64,000 nt of DNA from CAYFUT01 sp964346395. Its GTDB lineage: Bacteria > Bacillota > Halanaerobiia > Halobacteroidales > Halobacteroidaceae. The notes under the pieces were generated by a model. That model did not search any database. It saw only the letters and a program-made list of their open reading frames with translations, and had not been told where the DNA came from. Positions 1 to 8,404 of the stretch are shown piece by piece. The stretch spans positions 37,508-101,507 of the forward strand of contig CAYFUT010000001.1 in the NCBI GenBank assembly GCA_964346395.1, read 5' to 3'. Within the stretch, counting starts at the first letter, position 1, and every line of letters begins with the position of its first letter. The position numbers were made by a program, and so were the translations under genes.

Positions 1-1
1 A

Positions 2-907
2 GCAAGTGAGCAGGGGAATAAAGAATTAAAGCAAGAGCTGAATCAGATGAAGGGACAAGTAGAAGAACTAGTAGGTGAGGTAAAAGAAAGCCAAAAACAA
101 GTATCATCTATAAACAGTAAACCGGTTAATCAGCAGTTAGTGGAAGGATTATTAGAATTAGGGGTTAGTTACTCTACTGCCCGGAAGTTGGCCCAGAAAG
201 TAGGTCAGAAAGTAGCAATAGAAGCCAATGATTTACAGCAGGTGCGGGGGGTATTAAAAGAAGAATTAAAATCTGAATTACCGGCAATAGAGCCTATTAA
301 ATTGGATGAAGGACTACCTAAAGTAGTTGCTTTAGTAGGACCAACGGGAGTAGGAAAAACTACTACGCTGGCCAAATTAGCAGCTAATTTTTCGCTATTA
401 AAAAATAAGAAGGTAGGTTTGATTACTGCTGATACTTATCGAATTGCAGCGGTGGATCAGTTAAAAACTTATAGCGAAATAATTGATTTACCCCTAGAAG
501 TGGTTTTCACTCCCCAAGAATTAAAAACTGCTATTGAGGGTTATCAGGATTATGATTTGATTTTGATTGATACAGCGGGGAGGAGTCAGAATAATGAAAT
601 TCATATTTCAGAATTAAAAGGATTTATTAAGAAAACAGAAATTGATGAGGTTTATTTAGTATTAAGTTCCACTACTAAAGCTAAGGATTTAGAAGGAATA
701 ATTGATGTTTATAGTCAAATTCAATTGGATAAATTAATTTTAACAAAAATAGATGAAACCGATGCGTTAGGAGTTATTTTGGAAGCAGTCAATAGAGCTG
801 AAAAACCTATTTCTTATATTACTACTGGACAAGATGTACCAGAAGATATTGAAGTTCCGCAAACTGAAGAATTGATAAATAATCTAGTTGAGGGGTTAGA
901 ACTATGA
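2..907 (+). CDS. flhF: FlhF, SRP-type GTPase for flagellar placement (5' end cut by window)
   Basis: FlhF is an SRP54/FtsY-family GTPase that helps place and assemble the flagellar basal body at the membrane. The frame is open from the first bases of the window, so the N-terminus lies upstream; 301 residues are visible. After a Lys/Glu/Gln-rich helix comes a helical N domain and then a G domain with P-loop GPTGVGKTTT, the switch DTYRIAAVDQLK, DTAGRSQ (G3) and TKID (G4). The stop overlaps the flhG start by four bases (ATGA), which indicates translational coupling. The first in-frame ATG, at 47, is internal and not the true start. Family assignment rests on the motifs plus the flhG neighbour and is secure. 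Confidence 0.95.
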   Translation, partial: ASEQGNKELKQELNQMKGQVEELVGEVKESQKQVSSINSKPVNQQLVEGLLELGVSYSTARKLAQKVGQKVAIEANDLQQVRGVLKEELKSELPAIEPIKLDEGLPKVVALVGPTGVGKTTTLAKLAANFSLLKNKKVGLITADTYRIAAVDQLKTYSEIIDLPLEVVFTPQELKTAIEGYQDYDLILIDTAGRSQNNEIHISELKGFIKKTEIDEVYLVLSSTTKAKDLEGIIDVYSQIQLDKLILTKIDETDALGVILEAVNRAEKPISYITTGQDVPEDIEVPQTEELINNLVEGLEL

Positions 908-1791
908 TTGATCAAGCTGAAAAATTAAGAAATATGGTGGAAGAAAAAAAGGGAGCAGGAAGTGGATTAGAATCTAGCCAGCAGTCGGAGCAAAGTAATA
1001 TTGCGAAAGTATATGCAATTACTAGCGGTAAAGGCGGAGTAGGTAAATCTAATTTTGTAGCTAATTTAGCTTTAGCGTTACAGGAAGAAGGACAAAAGGT
1101 TTTAGTTTTTGATGCTGATTTAGGTTTAGCTAATTTAGATGTGATTTTAGGAGCTACGCCGAATTATACTCTCAACCATGTGATATCAGGTGCTAAAACT
1201 TTAGAAGAGATTATTATTAGAGGGGCTGGAGATTTACCCTTGATTCCTGGAGGTTCAGGTATTGAGGAGTTAGCTAATTTATCTAAGCATCAGATTAATA
1301 ATTTAATTCGGCATTGGCAGGAAATTGAGCAAAAATATGATATTATTTTGATAGATACAGGGGCGGGATTGTCTGACAAAGTATTAGACTTTGTGTTGGC
1401 CGCTGATGAAATAATTTTAATTTCTACTACTGAACCGACTTCTATTACTGATGCTTACGGAGTAATAAAAGTAGTTTCTAATCATGACCCTGAGGTTGAG
1501 ATTAAGTTAGTAATCAATCGAGTAGAAAAGCAAAAGGAAGGCCGGCAAATTGGGGAACGATTGATCAGTACAGCTGAGGAATTTTTGGACTTAGAAATTG
1601 ATTTTTTAGGTGATCTTCCTGAAGATAAAGCAGTGGTCAAGGCGGTAAAGAACCGACGGCCCTTTTGGCTGGAATTTCCGAAATCTAAAGTAGTAAGCAG
1701 GATGAATAGTATAGTGACTAATTTACTGGATAAATCTGATCCAAAAGAAAGCAGTTTAAAAGGGTTTTTTAGTAACATGTTTGGCTTATAG
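904..1791 (+). CDS. flhG: FlhG (YlxH/MinD-like) ATPase, flagellar number regulator
   Basis: FlhG is a MinD/ParA-type ATPase that stimulates FlhF and limits flagellar number. The protein is 295 residues. About 40 residues from the start is the deviant Walker A motif GKGGVGKSN, followed by DADLGLANLD and the Walker B-like segment IILIDTGAGL. The C-terminus ends in a basic/hydrophobic stretch (KGFFSNMFGL), plausibly the membrane-targeting amphipathic helix seen in MinD relatives. It overlaps flhF by 4 bp and is followed 44 bp later by two PilZ genes. The usual FlhF-FlhG pairing makes this assignment strong. Confidence 0.95.
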   Translation: MIDQAEKLRNMVEEKKGAGSGLESSQQSEQSNIAKVYAITSGKGGVGKSNFVANLALALQEEGQKVLVFDADLGLANLDVILGATPNYTLNHVISGAKTLEEIIIRGAGDLPLIPGGSGIEELANLSKHQINNLIRHWQEIEQKYDIILIDTGAGLSDKVLDFVLAADEIILISTTEPTSITDAYGVIKVVSNHDPEVEIKLVINRVEKQKEGRQIGERLISTAEEFLDLEIDFLGDLPEDKAVVKAVKNRRPFWLEFPKSKVVSRMNSIVTNLLDKSDPKESSLKGFFSNMFGL

Positions 1792-1835
1792 TGAATTGAA
1801 TTTAGCAGTTTAAAAATGAAATTGGGAGGGGAAGT

Positions 1836-2600
1836 ATGCGAGAAGGGGAAGCAGTAGCTGATTTTGATTTGGAAGATAAGTTAGAAGTAAATCAATTAGT
1901 AGAGTTGAAAGTAACTGCCGGTCGTTTTGCTGGAAAGTATTCTACTCAGGTAGTAGATATAAAGAATGAAGAGCAGTTTGTAATTAATGCTCCGTTTTCT
2001 AATCGCCAACCAGTAAAAGTGCCGGTCAATGGGCGTGGAGAAATTAGGGTTGGAGAAGAAGGAGGAGTTTATGTTTTACCAGTTAAAGTAGCAGCCCGCA
2101 GTTTTGATGCTACTCCTCTATTAATCCTAACTTTACGCGGGTCAGTAACTAGAATTCAAGAACGACAGTTTTTTAGATTAGAACTTGAACAAAAAACTAA
2201 GTATCGAAAAATTGCTGAAAATGAGCAGCAATTTGAAAAAATGGTGGGTACTGCAGATAATAAATTAGGAGAAGAAGAGCTTACTTTAGATTCTGATCAG
2301 GGACTGCCGGAACTGAATAGTACCGGAATAATCAAGGATATAAGTGCTGGTGGGGTGAAGTTGTCAATGGAAGAGAAATTAAAGGCAGGAGAAATTCTAG
2401 AGATTGATTTTGAATTTATAGATGCCTCCTTTTCAACTTTATTTGGTAAAATTATTCGGGTTAATAAAGTGGTTCGCAGTGAAATTAAAAAGTATGAAGC
2501 GGGATTAGATTTTATTAATGCTAACCAAAGCTATCAAGATGAATTAACACAGTGGTTATTTGCAAAGCAAAGGGAATTAAGAAAAAAGGGATTAATATAA
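1836..2600 (+). CDS. YcgR-like flagellar brake protein with PilZ domain (first of a tandem pair)
   Basis: A 254-residue cytoplasmic protein with a YcgR-type N-terminal beta domain and a C-terminal PilZ domain. The PilZ c-di-GMP signature is visible as RQFFR (RxxxR) near residue 110 and DISAGGVKLS (D/NxSxxG) near residue 170. An acidic insertion of about 35 residues separates the two motifs, longer than in the second copy. By family knowledge, c-di-GMP-loaded YcgR proteins slow or bias the flagellar motor. The last eleven residues, KQRELRKKGLI, are nearly the same as those of the next gene. Start ATG at 1836 follows GGGAGGGGAAGT. Confidence 0.85.
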   Translation: MREGEAVADFDLEDKLEVNQLVELKVTAGRFAGKYSTQVVDIKNEEQFVINAPFSNRQPVKVPVNGRGEIRVGEEGGVYVLPVKVAARSFDATPLLILTLRGSVTRIQERQFFRLELEQKTKYRKIAENEQQFEKMVGTADNKLGEEELTLDSDQGLPELNSTGIIKDISAGGVKLSMEEKLKAGEILEIDFEFIDASFSTLFGKIIRVNKVVRSEIKKYEAGLDFINANQSYQDELTQWLFAKQRELRKKGLI

Positions 2601-2633
2601 TAACTTTTTTCTGGGGATAAAGGGGAATAAATT

Positions 2634-3293
2634 ATGAGTTCGCGATTAGAAGTTGGTCAAAAGGTTCGACTTAAAATTTCGCGTTGGAAAGAAGATAAGA
2701 ATAATCAAGTATATGAAACTAAAGTGGTAGATTTAGGTGATAACATAATTGAGCTTGATTTTTCTTTTGTGCAGGGTGGTAAACCAACAGGAATCAGGCG
2801 GGGGAAAAGGTTAACTTTGGTATTTATAGGACGGAATGGTTTATATAAGCAGCCTGTGGAAGTAAAGCAGTTTAAACGCGACCCTATTTTATCCTTAGAA
2901 GTAATTAGGGATGGAAAATGGAAGAAGGTTCAGAGGAGGCGTTATGTCCGAGTGCCGGTAGGAGAAGATGTTGAATATAGAATAGATAATGGAGAATTTA
3001 AGCAAGGGCTAATGGTTGATGTTAGTGGCGGCGGGATTAAATTAAAAATTGATGACTTAGAGGGATTAGAGGAAGAAGATAAACTTGATTTAAAATTACT
3101 GCCCCTGTCTTTATCGCAAAGTATTATAAAGGGAAAAGTAGTTAGAATTAGGAAAGATGAAGATTCAGATACGGGGGAAACAAATTATAATTTAGGAATT
3201 CAGTTTGTCGGATTATCAGATGAAGTGCGGGAAGAGATAATTGAGTGGGGATTTGTTAAGCAGCGAGAATTGCGGCGGAAGGGTTTAATATAG
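2634..3293 (+). CDS. YcgR-like PilZ protein (second of a tandem pair)
   Basis: A 219-residue paralogue of the preceding gene, starting 33 bp after it. The PilZ signature is RRRYVR (RxxxR) plus DVSGGGIKLK, so both c-di-GMP-binding motifs look intact. The N-terminal half is a YcgR-type beta domain rich in basic residues (RRGKRLT). It lacks the acidic insertion of the first copy and ends KQRELRRKGLI, matching its neighbour. Likely function is c-di-GMP-dependent control of the flagellar motor or chemotaxis; whether the two copies are redundant or act on different partners cannot be told from sequence. Confidence 0.85.
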   Translation: MSSRLEVGQKVRLKISRWKEDKNNQVYETKVVDLGDNIIELDFSFVQGGKPTGIRRGKRLTLVFIGRNGLYKQPVEVKQFKRDPILSLEVIRDGKWKKVQRRRYVRVPVGEDVEYRIDNGEFKQGLMVDVSGGGIKLKIDDLEGLEEEDKLDLKLLPLSLSQSIIKGKVVRIRKDEDSDTGETNYNLGIQFVGLSDEVREEIIEWGFVKQRELRRKGLI

Positions 3294-3373
3294 ATTATTA
3301 TTTGCAAGTAAATTACGAGAAAACAAGGATTTAAAGATAATATCTAGAAATTAAGATTTAAGAGGTGAGAAAT

Positions 3374-4006
3374 ATGGGTTTAGACGACAAACTGTCGGAA
3401 TTAGGTCCGCTTCAATTGGATGCTGTAAAGGAAGTAGCTAGTATTGGAGCGGGAAATGCTGCTACTTCTTTATCTTCTATGCTGGATAGCAAAATAGAGA
3501 TGACAGTTCCTCGGGTGGATATTTTGCCTATTGAACAGGTGCCGGAAATTATGGGCGGCGCTGAAGATTCTGTTGCTGCTATGTTAGTAGGAATAGAAGG
3601 AGATATTGGAGGTGGAGTATTATTTACCCTGCAGGCGGAAAGTGCTAATGTTTTAATTGAACTCTTGGCTCACAGAGAAGTAGATATAGATGAAGAGATG
3701 GGCAATCTTGAAGAATCTGCTTTAAAAGAAATTGCTAATATTTTGACTAATTCCAATTTGAATGCTTTTTCCCAGATGCTTGATATTGAAATTAAGCCTC
3801 ATGTTCCGGCGTTAACTTATGATATGGCGGGAGCTATTTTGGAGTACTGTTTTATTGAATTAGGCCAGGTAGGAGATTATGCCTTAGTAATTGAGACGCA
3901 ATTCTTAAGTGATTTGGAAGAAGAAATCAAGGGGAACTTCTTTTTGATTCCTGATCCGGAGTCTTTAACAGTAATTTTGGAGAAATTAGGTATTCGAGAT
4001 GAATAA
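3374..4006 (+). CDS. cheC: CheC, CheY-P phosphatase
   Basis: CheC dephosphorylates CheY-P and binds CheD in Bacillus/Thermotoga-type chemotaxis. The protein is 210 residues and shows the duplicated phosphatase helices: EVASIGAGNAATSL near the N-terminus and EIANILTNSNLNAFSQ around residue 120, each with the E...N pair. A GTG at 3365 also opens the frame, but it lies inside the Shine-Dalgarno AGAGGTGAG, so ATG 3374 is chosen. The 3' end overlaps cheD by 8 bp, consistent with coupled synthesis of the CheC-CheD complex. Confidence 0.95.
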   Translation: MGLDDKLSELGPLQLDAVKEVASIGAGNAATSLSSMLDSKIEMTVPRVDILPIEQVPEIMGGAEDSVAAMLVGIEGDIGGGVLFTLQAESANVLIELLAHREVDIDEEMGNLEESALKEIANILTNSNLNAFSQMLDIEIKPHVPALTYDMAGAILEYCFIELGQVGDYALVIETQFLSDLEEEIKGNFFLIPDPESLTVILEKLGIRDE

Positions 4007-4484
4007 TAAATTAAGGGTGAGGATGGCTGATTTGAAGGTAGGAAAAGAGCAAGGCATTATTATTACTTCCGGGTTAGGTTCTTGTATAGGAGTTACTTTA
4101 TATGATGCTAAAATTGAAGTAGGTGGCATGGCTCATGTTATGCTACCGGAGTTTCCGGAAAATAAAAAACAGGGGAATCCAGCTAAATATGCTGATACAG
4201 CCCTGGAAATGCTGATAGATAAGTTGACAGAAAATAATGTCAGCCGGCGGCGGTTAAAAGCTAAGATGGCTGGCGGAGCACAGATGTTTGATTTTTCTAG
4301 TTCCAACGATAAAATGCGGATAGGAGCGCGGAATATAGAAGCGGTGCAGAAAGAATTAGATAAATATAATATCCCTCTTGTGGGTAAGGAAGTAGGCGAA
4401 GATTATGGGCGGACAATGGAGTTACATCTAGATTCGGGGGATGTGCTAATTAAAACAGTTAAGTTTGATAATATAGTGTTGTAA
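3999..4484 (+). CDS. cheD: CheD, chemoreceptor glutamine deamidase
   Basis: CheD deamidates glutamines on chemoreceptors and is sequestered by CheC. The 161-residue protein has the expected catalytic Cys29 in GLGSCIGV, His46 in GGMAHVMLPE and a Thr at position 23, matching the known Cys/His/Thr triad spacing. The AKMAGGAQMF segment is also typical. It starts inside the end of cheC. A chemoreceptor that could be a substrate lies in the window at 41297-43180. Confidence 0.95.
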   Translation: MNNKLRVRMADLKVGKEQGIIITSGLGSCIGVTLYDAKIEVGGMAHVMLPEFPENKKQGNPAKYADTALEMLIDKLTENNVSRRRLKAKMAGGAQMFDFSSSNDKMRIGARNIEAVQKELDKYNIPLVGKEVGEDYGRTMELHLDSGDVLIKTVKFDNIVL

Positions 4485-4501
4485 AGAGAGGGGTATAAGT
4501 A

Positions 4502-4885
4502 ATGAGTTGGTTAGCTAAAAGATTAGCTTTATTGTTTTTTCTAATTGCTATTATATTAATTTTATTAGTAACTATAATTAATCAGCTTGATATAGGGATA
4601 ATATTAAAGCGGTTAGTAATTGGCGGTCTTCTATTTGGATTTTTAGGAGGTATAATTGGACAATTGATTTCTTATAATTTATATAAAAGTAATGGTAAAC
4701 AGCAGAAGAATAATTTTCAGTCGGAAGCGGAGGAAAACCAGAAGAATGGTAATCACGAAGAAGAGGAAGTAGAGCCGTTTGAGTTTGATACAGTAGATAA
4801 GGCAGAAGAAAATGTAGTTAATATGGCTCAGGAAGCCCCAGAGCAGATGGCAGATATGGTAAAAAATATGACGGAAGAAGAGTAA
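4502..4885 (+). CDS. small two-TM membrane protein in che/fla operon, function unknown
   Basis: A 127-residue protein with two hydrophobic segments (about residues 5-27 and 36-57) and a soluble acidic tail rich in Glu/Asn/Gln that ends with several Met-containing helical turns. No family is recognised. It sits 17 bp after cheD and 13 bp before the sigma-28 gene, so it is almost certainly cotranscribed with motility genes. The tail should be cytoplasmic if the first segment enters from the inside. Start ATG at 4502 follows AGAGAGGGG. Confidence 0.6.
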   Translation: MSWLAKRLALLFFLIAIILILLVTIINQLDIGIILKRLVIGGLLFGFLGGIIGQLISYNLYKSNGKQQKNNFQSEAEENQKNGNHEEEEVEPFEFDTVDKAEENVVNMAQEAPEQMADMVKNMTEEE

Positions 4886-4898
4886 GGGGGCATTTACA

Positions 4899-5678
4899 AT
4901 GAAGGAAGCCGCAGAAGATGAAAAGGAACTTTGGCAAAAATATAAGTCTAATTGCGACCAAGCGGCAAAAAAGAAATTAATTTTACGCTATATCCCCTTA
5001 GTAAAGCATATTACGGGCAAAGTAATAGTGAATTTACCGGATAAATTTACTTTTGAAGATTTAGTTAATTATGGAGTTTTAGGGTTAATAGATGCTATTG
5101 ACCGGTTTGACCCTAGCCGCGGTATTAAGTTTTCTACTTATGCTGTGCCGCGCATTAAGGGAGCAATTTATGATGAATTAAGGAATCTTGACTGGGTTCC
5201 GACGCAAGTAAGGAGAAAATCAAAACAATTTTCGCGGGCGGTTAGGAAGTTAGAGAATCAATTAGGTCGCCCCCCAGCAGATGAAGAAATTAGGGAAGAA
5301 TTAGGCCTAGAAGAGGAAGAGTTTAAACAGTTATTACAGGAAGTTAATATTCCTGAAAATATATCTTTAGAAAAATTTATTTCGCCTCAGGCAGGGGATG
5401 ATTTGCAGCTTAAGGATATGATTCAAGATTCTTCTGAGGGGGAACCGGATAATGTTCTGGCTTATAATCAAATGAAACGAGTGTTGGGCACTGCTATTGA
5501 TAAATTGCCAGAGAAGGAAAAAATGGTAGTCAGTCTCTATTATTATGAAGATTTGACGCTGCAGGAAATAGGAGAGGTTCTGGATTTGACTACTGCTAGA
5601 ATTTCTCAGCTACATACGAAGGCTATCTTTAGATTGCGAGGTCATTTGAGTCAGAAAAAGGAAGAATTAGTAGATTAA
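4899..5678 (+). CDS. fliA: RNA polymerase sigma-28 factor (FliA/SigD/WhiG family)
   Basis: Directs transcription of late flagellar and chemotaxis genes. The 259-residue protein has region 2 (FEDLVNYGVLGLIDAIDRFD, then GIKFSTYAVPRIKGAIYDEL), region 3 (RAVRKLENQLGRPP and DEEIREELGL) and a region 4 helix-turn-helix (LTLQEIGEVLDLTTARISQ). The DWVPTQVRRKSK linker is characteristic of FliA/SigD rather than of the housekeeping sigma. Position after cheC-cheD matches sigD in Bacillus. No anti-sigma FlgM gene is present in this window. Confidence 0.93.
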   Translation: MKEAAEDEKELWQKYKSNCDQAAKKKLILRYIPLVKHITGKVIVNLPDKFTFEDLVNYGVLGLIDAIDRFDPSRGIKFSTYAVPRIKGAIYDELRNLDWVPTQVRRKSKQFSRAVRKLENQLGRPPADEEIREELGLEEEEFKQLLQEVNIPENISLEKFISPQAGDDLQLKDMIQDSSEGEPDNVLAYNQMKRVLGTAIDKLPEKEKMVVSLYYYEDLTLQEIGEVLDLTTARISQLHTKAIFRLRGHLSQKKEELVD

Positions 5679-5691
5679 CGGGGGGGTTACT

Positions 5692-7491
5692 ATGAAAGAA
5701 ATCAAGGAATTAGAAATTACAGCTAAAAGTAGGCAAGGGGCTTTGGAGAAAGCTTATCAACAATTCCAAGAGCAGGAGGAAAAAGATTTCGCTAAAGAAG
5801 AGATTGAACTTGAATTTATAAAAGAAGAAAAAGGTTTTTTGGGAATTTTTGGAGGGGAGGAAATTTATAAAGCTATCCTAGAAGTAGGAGAAGAAGGTGT
5901 AGCTGGTGAACTTGAAGTTATAGTTCGGGAGGCTGGGATCTTTCTAACTGTTCAGCAGCCTGAAAATGGAGGCGAGGAAGTAAAATTATATCAGGTAGAG
6001 GAAGCATTAGAAGAAAAAGAAATTGTAGAGGTAGATTATGAGGCAGTGAGTGATGCTTTAACTCGCGACGAAGAAGAAGTCAAGATTGCTGAAAGGAAGC
6101 CGGAATTAGACCGCGATGCTGAAGTAGAGGTCAAAGTCAGCAATGATAAATTAGAAGCTTACCTTGATTATATTCCTGCTTTAGGAGGAGAAAAAATTAC
6201 TACGGAAGAAGTTCTGGAACGAGTAAGAGAAGAAGGGGTAGTTTTCGGCATTAGAGAAGAAGAATTTAAAGAAGAATTTGAGCAGGAACAGGAGTTAAAA
6301 GAATTTTTAATTGCTGAAGGAGAAGAAGTGATACCGGGGAAAGATGGAGAAATTGAGCTAAACTTTGACTTGGAACGGAAAGAGCGCAAGGTTAATATCC
6401 AAGAGGATGGTAGTGCTGATTTCTATAATTTGGACCGCATTATTAATGTAGATCCCGAAGATGTATTGGCCAAAAAAATTCCACCTAAAGAAGGTGAACT
6501 AGGAACTACAGTTACAGGAGAAGAGATAAAACCAGATCCGGTAATTGAAGCTGCTTTTAAACCGGGAGAAAATGTAAAAATTAGCGAAGACGGAACGGAG
6601 CTAATTTCGGAAATAGAAGGTCAGGTAGTGAAGAATAATGAACAGATTAGTGTGGTAGATACGCATCAAGTTAACGGCAATGTTAATTTGTCTACCGGGA
6701 ATATTGATTTTAGCGGCAGTGTTCATGTTAAGGGCGATGTAGAAGAGGGAATGGAAGTTAAAGCTGAGGGCAATGTTACTATTGAAGGAAGTGTGCATAA
6801 AGCTGATATAGAGGCTGAGGGGCAAGTAATAATTGCTAAAGGATTGATTGGCGGGAATCAGGGTAAAGTTACTGCCAAGGGAGATGTAGAGGTTAAATTT
6901 ATTGAAAACGGAGTGGTCGAAACTAAAGGGTCACTAAGTGTAAAAGATGCAATTATGCATAGTAATATTGATGCCCGAGAGGAAGTAGAAGTAACGCAGG
7001 GAAAGGGTTTAATCGTAGGCGGCGAAGTAAGAGCCGGGCATGAAATAAAAGCGGTGACAATGGGTTCTAATTTGGCAACTCCGACGGAAATATCAGTGGG
7101 GATTACTCCTCAATTGCGGGATGAGCATAATCAAATTGAAAGTCAGTTGAAAGATAAACAGAGTAAATTAGATGAAACAATTAAGAATATTAACCAGTTA
7201 AAAAAGATAGAAAAGAAGGGAGAATTAACAAAGCGGCGGGAAGAATTGTTGAACCAACTGGTCAAGCAGCGCTATACTCTTTCTAAAGAGGTGGAAGAGG
7301 TAAAGAGTAAGGAACGTGAGCTGAGCGATTTGCTGGAAGAAAGTAATGAAGCGAGAATAAAAGTGGAGGGCACCATTTATTCTGGAGTTACACTGACCAT
7401 CGGTAAAAGCTGTACGCGAATTGACAATGATAATAGCTATGTGATTTTCTATGAAGATGAGGGAAAAATAAAGTCTAGTTCGTATAAATAA
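5692..7491 (+). CDS. fapA: FapA/DUF342 family protein with N-terminal Jag-N domain
   Basis: A 599-residue protein. Residues 1-55 form a Jag-N-type module ending in the typical GFLGIFGGEE; the middle carries a long acidic segment and then the DUF342 domain (roughly residues 150-470), whose glycine- and valine-rich repeats (GNVNLSTGNIDFSGSVHVKG) suggest a right-handed beta-helix. Residues 470-570 are predicted coiled coil. Members are called flagellar assembly protein A; the molecular role is poorly defined. It follows the sigma gene by 13 bp, so it belongs to the motility operon. Confidence 0.85.
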   Translation: MKEIKELEITAKSRQGALEKAYQQFQEQEEKDFAKEEIELEFIKEEKGFLGIFGGEEIYKAILEVGEEGVAGELEVIVREAGIFLTVQQPENGGEEVKLYQVEEALEEKEIVEVDYEAVSDALTRDEEEVKIAERKPELDRDAEVEVKVSNDKLEAYLDYIPALGGEKITTEEVLERVREEGVVFGIREEEFKEEFEQEQELKEFLIAEGEEVIPGKDGEIELNFDLERKERKVNIQEDGSADFYNLDRIINVDPEDVLAKKIPPKEGELGTTVTGEEIKPDPVIEAAFKPGENVKISEDGTELISEIEGQVVKNNEQISVVDTHQVNGNVNLSTGNIDFSGSVHVKGDVEEGMEVKAEGNVTIEGSVHKADIEAEGQVIIAKGLIGGNQGKVTAKGDVEVKFIENGVVETKGSLSVKDAIMHSNIDAREEVEVTQGKGLIVGGEVRAGHEIKAVTMGSNLATPTEISVGITPQLRDEHNQIESQLKDKQSKLDETIKNINQLKKIEKKGELTKRREELLNQLVKQRYTLSKEVEEVKSKERELSDLLEESNEARIKVEGTIYSGVTLTIGKSCTRIDNDNSYVIFYEDEGKIKSSSYK

Positions 7492-7493
7492 AC

Positions 7494-7541
7494 TTAGCCG
7501 TGACGTGAGCAAAGCTAATATCTTTGCTGAGGATTCTATGA
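7494..7541 (+). repeat. TTAGCC element, copy A
   Basis: Intergenic copy of a short repeat whose core is TTAGCCGTGACGYGAGC, then CAAAG and GCTAATATCT, then WYGMTGNGA. This copy begins three bases after the upstream stop codon. TTAGC pairs with GCTAA, and GCAAAG pairs with CTTTGC, so alternative hairpins are possible. Related copies are at 36874, 41225 and 45548. Confidence 0.6.
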
Positions 7542-7566
7542 TTAATAAGCGAGGAGGTGGCTCACA

Positions 7567-7878
7567 ATGGAGCCGATTAGTCCCCAAACTCTTGTTCCTC
7601 GTTCTTTAGAAGCTAGTCGGGAGGCCCAGGCTGAAAAAAATAGTGTTCAAGCTCAGGCTGAACAGGCGGCGCAGCAGATGAAGCAGCGTGATGAACTGAA
7701 ACAGCAGCAGGTTAATAATTTAGAAAAAACTGAACAGCAAAAGGTAGAAGAAGAAACTGAAGAAGAAGAAACCGAAACTAATAATGAAGAAGAGCAAGAA
7801 AAAGAAGAACAACACCAGGAAGAACAGGAGGAAGTAACTGCTTCTCCCCGGGGCCAACATATCGATATTAAAGTGTAA
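7567..7878 (+). CDS. small Glu/Gln-rich acidic protein, function unknown
   Basis: A 103-residue protein with a helical N-terminus, a very Glu/Gln-rich middle that is probably coiled coil or disordered, and a short ordered-looking C-terminus (GQHIDIKV). It lacks a signal peptide and membrane segments. It is preceded by a strong AGCGAGGAGGTGG ribosome-binding site and followed 13 bp later by a membrane protein gene in the same operon. No function can be assigned; reading frame, ribosome-binding site and operon position argue that it is real. Confidence 0.6.
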   Translation: MEPISPQTLVPRSLEASREAQAEKNSVQAQAEQAAQQMKQRDELKQQQVNNLEKTEQQKVEEETEEEETETNNEEEQEKEEQHQEEQEEVTASPRGQHIDIKV

Positions 7879-7891
7879 ATGGAGTGATATT

Positions 7892-8404
7892 ATGGAATAT
7901 ATTTTGTTTACAGTAGGAGCCGTACTAATTTTAATTTCTTTAATATTAACTTATCGGGCAGATAATGACCAGGATAGTTATTATCTTGAATCAGAATTAT
8001 TATCGGAAATTCGAGAAGTTAAGCAGGATATTGAAGATAGTTTTAACCAGGGACAATTCCAGCAGTTATTAGAAGGGGAGCGCGATAATGGAAAATTAAT
8101 TAAAGAAATAAAGGAACTTCAGCAGACAGTAGAAACAGTAGAAGAGAAGGCGGATAGTCTATATAGTAAATTAAATAAGTTAGAAGAAAGAGTAACTAAT
8201 CTATATGCTGGGGGGAACCAACATCAGCAAGCTGATCAGGAAGAGTCAGAAACAGCTAACGGCGCCTTTAAGCCAGATAAATTTGTTGAGATTAAGGAAT
8301 TAGCAGAAGAAGGCTTGTCGCTATCAGAAATAGCACATGAGTTAGATATGGGGAATCGAGAGGTAGATTTAATCTGGAAGCTAAATACACGGGGGGAAGA
8401 ATAA
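7892..8404 (+). CDS. SwrB-like membrane coiled-coil protein with C-terminal DUF6115-type helix-turn-helix
   Basis: A 170-residue protein: one N-terminal membrane helix (residues 2-20), a long coiled coil (about 40-110), an Asn/Gln linker and a C-terminal segment ELAEEGLSLSEIAHELDMG resembling DUF6115 or a small helix-turn-helix. The architecture and its place between the sigma-28 gene and rpsB match Bacillus SwrB (YlxL), which promotes flagellar assembly. Homology to SwrB is inferred from position and layout rather than from a clear alignment. Its stop overlaps the next start (TAATG). Confidence 0.65.
   Translation: MEYILFTVGAVLILISLILTYRADNDQDSYYLESELLSEIREVKQDIEDSFNQGQFQQLLEGERDNGKLIKEIKELQQTVETVEEKADSLYSKLNKLEERVTNLYAGGNQHQQADQEESETANGAFKPDKFVEIKELAEEGLSLSEIAHELDMGNREVDLIWKLNTRGEE

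Noticed and set aside
7225..7587. 120-residue antisense ORF over the end of fapA
   Set aside because: Lies opposite a coiled-coil coding region, has no ribosome-binding site and crosses the repeat element.
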